Assembly (NCBI GenBank): GCA_019114925.1 | Contig: DXEO01000184.1 | Coordinates: forward strand, 1-16,696 | Length of the DNA stretch: 16,696 nt | Direction of reading: 5' to 3' | Source: Candidatus Corynebacterium faecipullorum | GTDB taxonomy: Bacteria; Actinomycetota; Actinomycetes; Mycobacteriales; Mycobacteriaceae | Shown: in pieces, positions 1 to 7,498 of the stretch | Layout of the letters: each line of letters opens with the position of its first letter | Numbering within the stretch: position 1 is the stretch's first letter | The notes under the pieces: model-generated | Databases searched by the model: none | What the model saw: only the letters and a program-made list of their open reading frames with translations | Told to the model about the DNA's origin: nothing | Program-made: the position numbers and the translations under genes

Positions 1-2483
1 GCCCCCGCCAACCTCGCCTGTGCTTGCCGGCGGGCCATCGCTTGATCGTGGCGGGCCTTGGCCTGGCGCTCGTGCTGGGCTTGGCGCCGCAGGGCCTCTC
101 CCCTGCCCGCTGCCTGGCCCACCTTTTCCTCGGCGCTGCGGGCCGCCATCTGGGCCTCTACCTCCATGGCCTTGACTTGTTCCAGGGCCGTCGAGGCGGC
201 ATCGCGTTCCACCGAGGAAGGTTCATCCGCCTGCTCTTCGGCGTCCACGCGCGACAAGCGGTCACGCGCCTCCGCCAGCTCCTCGCGCAGGCGGGCCAAC
301 TGCACTTCGATATCCGTAGCGCGTGCGGCGGCTTTTTCGTGCTCAGCCTTGTTTGCCTCGTACTGTTTGAGCAAGCGCTGGTGATCGCGCTTCCACGCCT
401 CAAGTTCGTGATCGTGCTCCCGCAGTGCGGCCTTGGCACTCGCCGCGCCCACGCGCGCATCGTCCGCCGCCAGCTTCGCGCCTTCGAGCGTGCCGGATAG
501 CTCTTCCAGCTCATGAGTGGCTGATTCCAGCTGTTGCTCGGCCTCCGCAATCTGGCCGCTAACCTCAACGGTGGAGACCGCGCCCGTTCCGGCTTCGACC
601 CAACCTTCGCCGACGAGCAAGCCCTCGGCGGTGACGGCCCGCAGGCGCGGATCCTCCGCAACGAGTTCGCGGGCCGCGGCATAGTCATCAACCAAGACCA
701 CATCGGAGAGCAGCCGCGTCACCGCCGCCGAAACGTCTGGGACCAAGACCATCTGGTCCAGCAGCCAGCTCGCACCGGAAGGCAAGTCCGCATCAAGGCG
801 CCAGGCTGAACCGGTGGGTTCCGCAGCGACGTCAATCAGCGGTGTGCGGCTCGCCGCAGCGAGCTCGCGCACGATGTCCCCGCTCACCGCACCGGCTTGG
901 GCTTCTGCGAAGGAGCCGAGTGCTGCCGCGACGGCCGTCTCATAGCGAGTAGAAATGAACTCTGCGAGAGGTGTGAATCCCTCTCCTAGCTCGAGTGCTT
1001 CCGGAGCGGTCTGGCCCAGGGTATCGATGCGCGCGCGCAAACTATAGACGGTACGCTCGTGCTCCCGCTGGGCGTCGCGCAACTGCTCCAAACGTTTATC
1101 GGCCGCAGCAGATTCGCTAGCCGCGCGCACATGCGCTTCCTCCAGCGGCTCACGCTCTGCAGCCAGGTGTTCCAGCTTGTCCGCCACCTCATCTGCTTCC
1201 GCCTGCGCACCCCTGGTGCGCGCCTTCGTATTCGCTAAGGTCTCTTCCTGGCGCGCCAACTCGGACTCCGCGGAGCTGACCTGACCCGCCAAATTCTCCT
1301 CGGCGGCGATGAGGCGAACCACGCCTTCGCGGCGATCCGCAATGGCGCGCAGCTGCGCCATGTGTTCCTTATCGGCGGCCTCGAAGGCTTCCCGGCGCTC
1401 GGCTACTTCTTCTCGGATCGATTCCAAGCGCTCCGCCGCCTCCTCGGCCGCGGCCAGCAACTCTTCGTACTCCTCATCGGCTCGCTGGGCGCGCGCCTCG
1501 AGCTCCTCCGGGTCCTGGCCCGCATAGGCAACCTGTGAGCCAACATTGCTGGCGCGCTCGGCCGCGATGCGCTGCGTGGCAGAGATTCGCTCGCTCAGGG
1601 TAGACAACTCGAACCACAGCTTCTGCGCGGCCTCCGCGCGCGGCGTGACATCCCCCAACTCGGCTTCTACCTCTAGTTGGATTTCGGTCGCCTTTTCCAG
1701 CTGGGCTGTTACTTCCTCAACCTGTTCGGCGAGCACCGCCGCGCGCTTCTCCGCATCCTCAAAGGTGGCACGCAACCTGACCACGCGGTCACCGGCCAAG
1801 CGCAACCGGGCATCGCGCAAATCCGCTTGCACAGTGGCTGCACGCTGGGCGGCCTCCGCTTGGCGCGCCAGCGGTTTGAGCTGTTTGCCCAGCTCATCGG
1901 TCAAGTCCTGCAGGCGATCCAGATTGGCTTGCATGCCCGTGAGCTTGCGCTGCGCTTTTTCTTTGCGGCGGCGGTGCTTGAGCACGCCCGCGGCTTCTTC
2001 GATATAGGCGCGGCGATCCTCCGGGCGGGATTCCAGAATCTCCGCCAGCTTTCCCTGGCCCACGATGATGTGCATCTCCCGGCCAATACCGGAATCAGAC
2101 AGCAGTTCTTGGATATCCATGAGGCGCGCCTTCGCCCCATTAATCTCATATTCGCTCGCGCCATCCCGGAACATGCGGCGGGTGACGGAAACCTCCGAAT
2201 ACTCGATGGGCAAGGCACCATCCGAGTTGTCGATGGTGAGCGTTACCTCGGCGCGGCCGAGGGGCTTGCGGTCACCGGCACCGGCAAAGATGACGTCCTG
2301 CATCTTGCCGCCGCGCAGCGTCTTGGCGCTGCCTTCACCCATGACCCACGCGAGCGCGTCGACGACATTAGATTTACCCGAGCCATTCGGACCCACCACG
2401 GCGCAGATACCGGGCTCGAATTTCAAGTTCGTCGCGGACGCGAAGGACTTGAATCCTTTGAGCGTGAGCGATTTGAGATGCAT
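1..2483 (-). CDS. smc: Chromosome segregation ATPase SMC (N-terminal part, runs off left edge)
   Basis: SMC forms a homodimeric ring with the kleisin ScpA and with ScpB and organises the nucleoid after loading near the origin. The frame is open from the ATG at 2483 to the window edge (827 codons, no stop); full SMCs are near 1150-1200 residues, so the C-terminal coiled coil and ATPase half lie outside. Seen directly: N-terminus MHLKSLTLKGFKSFA, Walker A GPNGSGKS at about residues 31-38, a Q-loop region GIGREMHIIVGQGKL, then a long Ala/Glu/Arg/Gln-rich coiled coil. The globular hinge falls at about residues 500-630 (ending near RAVTAEGLLVGEGWVEAGTG), and a second coiled coil runs to the edge. 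The start lies only 10 bp after the acyP stop, with a poor Shine-Dalgarno sequence, so translation is probably coupled to acyP. The family is certain from the motifs. Confidence 0.97.
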   Translation of the reverse strand, partial: MHLKSLTLKGFKSFASATNLKFEPGICAVVGPNGSGKSNVVDALAWVMGEGSAKTLRGGKMQDVIFAGAGDRKPLGRAEVTLTIDNSDGALPIEYSEVSVTRRMFRDGASEYEINGAKARLMDIQELLSDSGIGREMHIIVGQGKLAEILESRPEDRRAYIEEAAGVLKHRRRKEKAQRKLTGMQANLDRLQDLTDELGKQLKPLARQAEAAQRAATVQADLRDARLRLAGDRVVRLRATFEDAEKRAAVLAEQVEEVTAQLEKATEIQLEVEAELGDVTPRAEAAQKLWFELSTLSERISATQRIAAERASNVGSQVAYAGQDPEELEARAQRADEEYEELLAAAEEAAERLESIREEVAERREAFEAADKEHMAQLRAIADRREGVVRLIAAEENLAGQVSSAESELARQEETLANTKARTRGAQAEADEVADKLEHLAAEREPLEEAHVRAASESAAADKRLEQLRDAQREHERTVYSLRARIDTLGQTAPEALELGEGFTPLAEFISTRYETAVAAALGSFAEAQAGAVSGDIVRELAAASRTPLIDVAAEPTGSAWRLDADLPSGASWLLDQMVLVPDVSAAVTRLLSDVVLVDDYAAARELVAEDPRLRAVTAEGLLVGEGWVEAGTGAVSTVEVSGQIAEAEQQLESATHELEELSGTLEGAKLAADDARVGAASAKAALREHDHELEAWKRDHQRLLKQYEANKAEHEKAAARATDIEVQLARLREELAEARDRLSRVDAEEQADEPSSVERDAASTALEQVKAMEVEAQMAARSAEEKVGQAAGRGEALRRQAQHERQAKARHDQAMARRQAQARLAG

Positions 2484-2493
2484 TCGACTAAGT

Positions 2494-2799
2494 TTAGCGC
2501 TCGATGAAGCCCGACTCACCGCGCGGTGCGGCCCACTGCTCCACCACGGCGTTCACCACGCCTGGACGGCGGGTGGTCGACGGTTCTTCACGCAGCAAAG
2601 ACAGCAACTTCTCGCAGTCAGCACGCGGGCCTTCAGCAACCACCTGAACGCGACCATCCTGCAGGTTCGTCGCGTGTCCTGCCAGTCCTAATTCGAGGGC
2701 ACGGGAGCGCGTCCACCAGCGAAAGCCCACGCCTTGGACGTGTCCATGGACGAAAGCCGTGAGCCGTTCCTGCCCTGCGGCTGCTGTCTGCTGCGACAT
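2494..2799 (-). CDS. acyP: Acylphosphatase
   Basis: Small cytoplasmic enzyme (101 aa, the usual family length) that hydrolyses the carboxyl-phosphate bond of acylphosphates; its physiological substrate in bacteria is not settled. The family signature is intact: HVQGVGFRWW with catalytic Arg27, and GHATNLQDGRVQVVAEG with catalytic Asn45. The ATG directly follows the TAA of the upstream symporter gene (TAAATG), and a GGGAG Shine-Dalgarno lies inside the last codons of that gene, so the two are translationally coupled. smc follows after 10 bp. As I recall, mycobacteria also place an acylphosphatase gene directly before smc, so the acyP-smc pairing is conserved although no shared function is known. 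Confidence 0.95.
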   Translation of the reverse strand: MSQQTAAAGQERLTAFVHGHVQGVGFRWWTRSRALELGLAGHATNLQDGRVQVVAEGPRADCEKLLSLLREEPSTTRRPGVVNAVVEQWAAPRGESGFIER

Positions 2800-4326
2800 T
2801 TAGTACTCCCTCAAGTTCGTACGGTCACCCAAGTCGTGTTCGTGCTTGAGACGGCGGCGGTCTTCTGCGCTGCGGCGGGTTACCGGATCCGTGCCATCCC
2901 AGCACTCAACGTTCTGCAGTTCCGGCAGCATATCACGGTGGAACACGGGATCCAGGCCCTTGCGACGCTGCTCGTTGTAGTTCTTCAGCAGCTTGATGGC
3001 CACGCCAGATAGCGGCACAATGGCGCAGACGTTGAGCAGAACCATGATGGCAGCGCCGGTATCGGCCAGGTCGAAGACGGTGCCCAGCGGGGCCACCGCG
3101 CCGTAGAAGACAAAGGCCAGAACGATGAGGCGGAAGGCCCACAACACCCACTTCTTCTCTGAGAGGTATTCCACGTTGGACGCGGCAAGGTAGTAGTTGC
3201 CCAGAATCGAGGAGAAGGCCAGGAAGAACAGGATGAAGGTGACGAAGTGAATGCCCCATTCTCCCACCACGCCGGAGAGCGCATTCTGGGTCAGGGTCAC
3301 ACCCTCAATCTCATCGGAGCCGAAGCGCTCGAAATCAGTACCCAAGAGAATGATGAAGGCGGTAATCGTACAGACCACCAGGGTGTCGAAGTACACGCCG
3401 AGGGTCTGCACGAGGCCCTGCTTGACTGGGTGGGACACCGTCGCGGTAGCTGCTGCGTTCGGTGCAGAGCCTTCGCCCGCTTCGTTGGAGAACAAGCCAC
3501 GCTGGATGCCCTTGAGCATCGCCATGCCCACGGTGGCACCGGCGGCCTCGCGGAAGCCGAATGCCGATCCAATGATGGAGACAAACATGTCCGGCACCTT
3601 GTCAAAGTTCAGGACCACCACGATGAGGCCCATGATGAGGTAAGCGCCAGCCATGAAGGGCACGATGAATTGAGTCATCGAGGCAATGCGCTGCACACCA
3701 CCGATGATGATGAGACCGGACACGACGACGACGGCGATGCCCACGCCTGCCTTGAAGACACTGGAATCCTGACCGAAGGAAGCCGCCAAAGAATCGGAGA
3801 TAGCGTTGGTCTGGAAGGCGTTGTAGAACCAGCCGAAAGTAATGGCGATGGCGACGGAGAAGATGGTTGCCAAAGGCTTCCAGCCCAAACCACGGGACAT
3901 ATAGTAGGCCGGGCCACCACGGTAGGTATCCCCCTCACGGACCTTCCACAGTTGCGCCAGAGTGGACTCGACGAATGCGGTCGCACCGCCGAGGATGGCG
4001 ATGAGCCACATCCAGAACACCGCACCGGGCCCACCCACGGAGATGGCCACGGCCACGCCCGCGACGTTGCCGGTGCCTACGCGTGAGGCCGCCGAGATGG
4101 TGAATGCCTTGAAGGCGGAGATGCCGCCATAGTCGGCGTCCTCATCGGCGCCGACGCCCTTGGGCTTTTCGACGACCGCCTTGAACATGTCCGGCACCAT
4201 ACGGATCTGCACCAAGACGGTGCGGATGCCGAAGAAGAGGCCCGCGGCAATGAGCAGCCATGGCAGGACGTATGACCACAGGCTGTCGTTAATGACACCG
4301 ATCACGGTGCTGAAGATTTCTTGCAT
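2800..4326 (-). CDS. AGCS-family sodium:alanine (amino acid) symporter
   Basis: Integral membrane secondary transporter of 508 aa that imports alanine, glycine or a related amino acid with sodium. Seen: hydrophobic helices throughout, GNVAGVAVAISVGGPG followed by AVFWMW at about residues 86-107 (the AGCS signature), and GLFSNEAGEGSAP at 277-289, typical of this family. A hydrophilic, charged tail of about 60 residues follows the last helix and should be cytoplasmic. The exact substrate cannot be read from sequence; alanine, glycine or glutamine are all possible. It lies 49 bp after mutM and abuts acyP. In the mycobacterial order I remember, a different gene (OsmC-like) sits at this spot, so the transporter looks like a lineage-specific insertion into the operon. 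A TAATGT hexamer 7 nt before the ATG may give it its own promoter; no good Shine-Dalgarno is visible. Confidence 0.93.
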   Translation of the reverse strand: MQEIFSTVIGVINDSLWSYVLPWLLIAAGLFFGIRTVLVQIRMVPDMFKAVVEKPKGVGADEDADYGGISAFKAFTISAASRVGTGNVAGVAVAISVGGPGAVFWMWLIAILGGATAFVESTLAQLWKVREGDTYRGGPAYYMSRGLGWKPLATIFSVAIAITFGWFYNAFQTNAISDSLAASFGQDSSVFKAGVGIAVVVVSGLIIIGGVQRIASMTQFIVPFMAGAYLIMGLIVVVLNFDKVPDMFVSIIGSAFGFREAAGATVGMAMLKGIQRGLFSNEAGEGSAPNAAATATVSHPVKQGLVQTLGVYFDTLVVCTITAFIILLGTDFERFGSDEIEGVTLTQNALSGVVGEWGIHFVTFILFFLAFSSILGNYYLAASNVEYLSEKKWVLWAFRLIVLAFVFYGAVAPLGTVFDLADTGAAIMVLLNVCAIVPLSGVAIKLLKNYNEQRRKGLDPVFHRDMLPELQNVECWDGTDPVTRRSAEDRRRLKHEHDLGDRTNLREY

Positions 4327-4333
4327 GGGTTAC

Positions 4334-4339
4334 ACATTA
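4334..4339 (-). promoter_or_regulatory. Candidate -10 element for the symporter gene (leaderless type)
   Basis: On the minus strand TAATGT lies 7 nt upstream of the ATG at 4326. This fits TANNNT, and the spacing would place the transcription start on the start codon itself. The flanking GNN/NG context is imperfect and there is no visible -35, so this is weak. The alternative is simple read-through from mutM. Confidence 0.25.
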
Positions 4340-4375
4340 ATAACTCACACCAGAATCGACCTAGTTGGCCGCTAA

Positions 4376-5209
4376 CTACCTCCCCACGCCGCGGCTCTGG
4401 CAGGACGGGCAATAGTGGGTCCCGCGCCCGCCTAGCACGGTTTTCAGGATTTCTTCGCCACAGCGATCACAGGGCTGGCCATCTCTCCCATATATGTGCA
4501 GGGAACGGTCAAAATATCCGGATTCGCCATTAACGTTGACGTACAACGCATCAAAGCTGGTTCCGCCAACGGCCAGCGCCGAGCGCATGACATCAGCAGC
4601 CGCGGAAATCACAGCGACGGCATCGCGCTGCCGCAGAGCACTAGCCTTCTTCAGCGGAGAAATCTGGGCCGCCCACAGCGCTTCATCGGCATAGATATTG
4701 CCCACCCCACTGAGCACCGTTTGGTCGAGCAAAGCCACCTTGACCGCGGTGCGCTTCGCGCGCAGACGCCGCCCTGCCGCGGTCAGGTCGAAGTCTGTTT
4801 CGAGAGGATCCGGAGCGATATGTGCCATGCTCAGCCACGGCCCGAGACGCCAATAGCCGAAGGTGCGTTGGTCCACGAAGCTGAGGCGGGTGGTGTCATC
4901 AAGCACGGCGGCGATGCGCACGTGAGGCGAATCCACCTCGCCGATCCGCACCTGCCCTGACATGCCGAGGTGGATGAAGAGCACATCGCGAGCTGGGTCG
5001 GTGTGATCCTCGCCGGCAAACTCCAGCCACATGAACTTGCCGCGGCGCGCCACCGCGGCAATCTTCCTGCCCACCAGCAGCGCGGACAGCGGGGCTTCTT
5101 GGCCCCGGTTGGCGCGCGGGTGGAGAACGTCTACTGCAGCAAAGGAGCGCCCCACAACATAGGGCTCGAGTCCGCTGCGAACGGACTCGACTTCGGGGAG
5201 TTCTGGCAT
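4376..5209 (-). CDS. mutM: Formamidopyrimidine-DNA glycosylase (Fpg/MutM)
   Basis: Bifunctional DNA glycosylase/AP lyase that removes 8-oxoguanine and formamidopyrimidines. The start at 5209 is fixed by biology: it gives MPELPEVESVRSGLE, where the N-terminal proline exposed after Met removal is the catalytic nucleophile and the next Glu is essential. An in-frame start 25 codons upstream would bury this proline and overlap rnc, so it is rejected. The product is 277 aa. Lys58 in RRGKFMWLEF corresponds to the conserved beta-hairpin lysine. The C-terminal zinc finger is complete (Cys247, Cys250, Cys267, Cys270) with the conserved RGTHYC. The gene starts 14 bp after the rnc stop with a GAGA-like ribosome binding site, consistent with an operon. 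Confidence 0.97.
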   Translation of the reverse strand: MPELPEVESVRSGLEPYVVGRSFAAVDVLHPRANRGQEAPLSALLVGRKIAAVARRGKFMWLEFAGEDHTDPARDVLFIHLGMSGQVRIGEVDSPHVRIAAVLDDTTRLSFVDQRTFGYWRLGPWLSMAHIAPDPLETDFDLTAAGRRLRAKRTAVKVALLDQTVLSGVGNIYADEALWAAQISPLKKASALRQRDAVAVISAAADVMRSALAVGGTSFDALYVNVNGESGYFDRSLHIYGRDGQPCDRCGEEILKTVLGGRGTHYCPSCQSRGVGR

Positions 5210-5223
5210 CGAATTCTCGTGGC

Positions 5224-5994
5224 TTAGCTCTCTTTGCCGGCGGTGCCCTGCACCAGCAAGGGTGTCTCGCGCAATGCTTGGCATGCTTCTTCCGCTGCCT
5301 GCTGCTCGGCGAGCTTCTTGTTATGCCCTGTTCCCCTGCCCACGGTCAAACCGGCCACGGTGGCCACGGCGTTGAAGGTCTGATCATGCTCAGGCCCCGT
5401 CGAGGTTGCCGAGTAAACCGGCATCGCGGCCTTCAGCTCCGCGCACAGCTCCTGCAAGGTGGTCTTCCAGTCCATGTGGCGACCGGACACCACGGCGTTG
5501 TCAATCTTGGCGGCGAACAGCTTCAGCACCACCCCGCGGGCAACCTCAAAACCATGCTGGCGGTAGATAGCCCCCAGGATGGCCTCGGTGGTATCAGCCA
5601 AGATGGAATCCTTATCGCGGCCACCGGTGGATTGCTCACCCTTGCCCAACAGGACGTGCTCGCCCACGCCGATTTCACGGGCGACATCGGACAGGCCATA
5701 GCGCGACACGATGGAGGCACGCATCTTGGAAATATCCGATTCGGGGCGCGAGGGGTACTTGTCGTAAAGCTTGGCCGCGATGGACAAGCCCAAGACGGCA
5801 TCCCCAAGGAACTCGAGGCGCTCGTTATTGGGCAGGTGCCCGTTCTCATTGGCAAAAGAGCGGTGGGTCAGCGCCAAGCACAGCAGCTCATCACTGATCT
5901 CCACACCGAGCGCCTTCAGCAGCGGGGCGTGATCTACCTCCGCGAATGCCGCGGCTAGTGCCTGTTCACCGGTGAGTTTCTTCTTCTTGCTCAT
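5224..5994 (-). CDS. rnc: Ribonuclease III
   Basis: Endoribonuclease that cleaves double-stranded RNA, needed for rRNA precursor processing and turnover of structured mRNAs; 256 aa. The N-terminal RNase III domain carries the signature NNERLEFLGDAVL at about residues 56-68, with metal-binding Glu61 and Asp65, and the second acidic pair in DSILADTTEAILGAIY. The C-terminal double-stranded RNA binding domain starts near DWKTTLQELCAEL and ends in the KKLAEQQAAEEACQAL helix. The ATG overlaps the TGA of the upstream DUF177 gene as ATGA, a classic coupled junction. A lysine-rich N-terminus (MSKKKK) precedes the domain. mutM follows after 14 bp. Confidence 0.97.
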   Translation of the reverse strand: MSKKKKLTGEQALAAAFAEVDHAPLLKALGVEISDELLCLALTHRSFANENGHLPNNERLEFLGDAVLGLSIAAKLYDKYPSRPESDISKMRASIVSRYGLSDVAREIGVGEHVLLGKGEQSTGGRDKDSILADTTEAILGAIYRQHGFEVARGVVLKLFAAKIDNAVVSGRHMDWKTTLQELCAELKAAMPVYSATSTGPEHDQTFNAVATVAGLTVGRGTGHNKKLAEQQAAEEACQALRETPLLVQGTAGKES

Positions 5995-6530
5995 AGGAAT
6001 TTCTCCAGCCCTGACCAGCGCGGATCCACGCGCTCTTCTTCCCCGGAGACCCCCGTGGTCACTCCGTCAGGAGCGTCCACCTCACACCCCTCCTCGCACG
6101 TTGGTGCAAAGGGAAGGGATAAACCTGCCTCATCGATCACGGTCTGTAGGAGGTCGAGGATTCCATCCTCGATCTCGGGCACCTCATCACCGGAACCGCG
6201 ATCCTCATCCTCGGCCTCATCCCCGCTGACGAAGGATTCATCTGCGGAAAACACCTGGGATACGTGGAGGTCCAGTTCCGGGTGCAGCTCTGCCAGGCAG
6301 CGGGCACATTCGCCGCTGAGGGTGCCGGTGACATCAGCGTCCACCAACACGCCGGAGCCCAACGGGGTCAAAGTGGCATCCACCTTAACCTCAGTACCTT
6401 CCGGGATGCCGATCATTTCCACGCCGATGCGCTCTGGCGCGGGTCCGGTTTGCACGCGGTGCTCAGGCAGCGCGTCGGTTCCTTGGCTGCGGAGCAATTC
6501 CGTCACGTCGAACTTCAATGGTGATTTCAT
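5991..6530 (-). CDS. DUF177 / YceD family protein
   Basis: Conserved protein of about 179 aa, recognised by the central SGECARCLAEL motif, the distal CEEGCEVD cysteines and the C-terminal DPRWSGLEKFL. Family members are linked to 23S rRNA and ribosome assembly in other bacteria and plastids, but the molecular role is not firmly known. The middle (about residues 95-125) is unusually acidic. In many bacteria this gene precedes rpmF (ribosomal protein L32); here rnc follows directly with a 4-bp ATGA overlap and no rpmF is present, as in mycobacteria. The start is uncertain: ATG at 6530 is preferred. An in-frame GTG at 6539 is possible, but it overlaps the candidate -10 box and would lie upstream of the predicted transcription start. 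Confidence 0.9.
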   Translation of the reverse strand: MKSPLKFDVTELLRSQGTDALPEHRVQTGPAPERIGVEMIGIPEGTEVKVDATLTPLGSGVLVDADVTGTLSGECARCLAELHPELDLHVSQVFSADESFVSGDEAEDEDRGSGDEVPEIEDGILDLLQTVIDEAGLSLPFAPTCEEGCEVDAPDGVTTGVSGEEERVDPRWSGLEKFL

Positions 6531-6540
6531 AGCGCCCACC

Positions 6541-6546
6541 AGCTTA
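6541..6546 (-). promoter_or_regulatory. Candidate -10 element for the DUF177-rnc-mutM operon
   Basis: The minus strand reads GGTAAGCTGG, which fits the corynebacterial -10 pattern GNTANNNTNG. The predicted transcription start is near 6534-6535, giving a leader of only about 4 nt before the ATG at 6530. No clear -35. If real, it rules out the GTG at 6539 as the start codon. Confidence 0.3.
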
Positions 6547-6626
6547 CCCTGTGCTAGCCCGCGCGCCCTAGCCTGCCAGAGATATGAATTCCAACGTCGC
6601 GCGGGTTCCCTATGCGCTAACCCTAT

Positions 6627-7373
6627 TTAATAATCGCGGGGCGCGCGCGGCGCCCGACGTACCGGTTCCCGAGTCTCGCGCGCGGTACCGCGTCCCTCCC
6701 CACGCGAATCCCCGCGGGAGCGCACACCGGCTCCTCGGCGCAGAGCGGAGCGGTCGTTATTCACGGTGCGCAGGAGATCAGACAAGGTCGTCTCGAACTC
6801 CCCAAGCTTCGCGTCAACAAATTCATCGCACTCGGTGCGCAGACGGTTGGACTCAGAGTGCGCGGTCTCCACGATTCGGTGCGCCTCATCATCGGCGCGA
6901 CGCACGACCTCGGATTCAGAAACCAAGCGATCCTGCTCGGCTTGGCCCGCCGCGACAGCCCGCTGGTATTCCTCATCTGCTTGGGCGCGGGTGCGCTCGG
7001 CGTCGGAGCGCGCATTAGCCACCAGGTTGCTAGCCTCGTCCTCCGCCTGGGCGACCAAGGTGGTGGCGCGATGTTGGGCGTCGGCCAACATGGCGTCCGA
7101 GTCCTCACGAGCACGGCTCACCGTCTCATCAGCTTCAGCATTAGCCTCAGAAATAATCTGCTCCGCACGTTCTTCAGCGCCTTGCAGGATCTCGTCCTGC
7201 TTGTCCAAGACGTCCTGGGCGTCATCCATTTCCACGGGGAGCGCGTTGCGGAGATCGTCGAGAAGCGCCAGCATGTCGTGGCGCGGAACCATGCAATTAG
7301 AGGTCATGGGAACGGCATAGGCCTGTTCCAGGTTGCGAACAAGTTCATCGAGGGACTCAAATACGCGGTACAT
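6627..7373 (-). CDS. sepIVA: SepIVA-like DivIVA-family coiled-coil cell envelope/division protein
   Basis: Coiled-coil protein of 248 aa matching, as I recall it, mycobacterial SepIVA (Rv2927c): the start MYRVFESLDELVRNLEQAY, the PMTSNCMVPRHDML stretch and the DDAQDVLDKQDEIL segment are all characteristic. SepIVA is a septation- and envelope-associated factor essential in mycobacteria. Residues of about 40-200 are an Ala/Glu/Arg-rich coiled coil with repeated EAxAxADE-type heptads, ending near ECDEFVDAKLGEFETTL. The last 45 residues are Arg/Gly-rich and basic, probably disordered or binding nucleic acid or membrane. It is the first gene of the minus-strand block; the next gene begins about 90 bp downstream, in the same order as mycobacterial sepIVA-DUF177-rnc-fpg. 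A leaderless-type -10 box precedes the ATG. Confidence 0.85.
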   Translation of the reverse strand: MYRVFESLDELVRNLEQAYAVPMTSNCMVPRHDMLALLDDLRNALPVEMDDAQDVLDKQDEILQGAEERAEQIISEANAEADETVSRAREDSDAMLADAQHRATTLVAQAEDEASNLVANARSDAERTRAQADEEYQRAVAAGQAEQDRLVSESEVVRRADDEAHRIVETAHSESNRLRTECDEFVDAKLGEFETTLSDLLRTVNNDRSALRRGAGVRSRGDSRGEGRGTARETREPVRRAPRAPRDY

Positions 7374-7379
7374 GGCACC

Positions 7380-7385
7380 AGCCTA
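7380..7385 (-). promoter_or_regulatory. Candidate -10 element for sepIVA (leaderless)
   Basis: The minus strand reads GTTAGGCTGG, an exact match to GNTANNNTNG with core TAGGCT. It ends 6 nt before the ATG at 7373, so the transcript would begin at or next to the start codon. There is no plausible Shine-Dalgarno in the six bases between, which supports leaderless expression. No clear -35. Confidence 0.4.
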
Positions 7386-7435
7386 ACCAAGCACAGGCGC
7401 ACCACGACGTATCCCACGCGGGAAGAAACGGCGAA

Positions 7436-7460
7436 AACCTCCCCACTCAGTGGGGAGGTT
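7436..7460 (-). terminator. Intrinsic terminator of gdhA
   Basis: Perfect inverted repeat with 12-bp arms (AACCTCCCCACT / AGTGGGGAGGTT) around one central base, so in RNA about 11 bp with a 3-nt loop. On the minus strand it is followed by TTTTCG and lies about 40 nt after the gdhA stop codon. It separates gdhA from sepIVA. Confidence 0.75.
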
Positions 7461-7498
7461 AAAGCAAGTTATAGCGGACGCATAGAGAAAGGCCGGGG

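Noticed and set aside
1677..2507. 276-codon plus-strand open frame opposite smc
   Set aside because: A shadow of GC-rich codon bias antisense to the smc head and coiled coil; no family resemblance and no ribosome binding site.
3247..4086. 279-codon plus-strand open frame opposite the symporter
   Set aside because: His/Gly/Asp-rich, low-complexity translation of the antisense of membrane helices; the minus-strand symporter is unmistakable.
5210..5284. N-terminal extension of mutM
   Set aside because: It would overlap rnc and remove the catalytic N-terminal proline; the start at 5209 is required.
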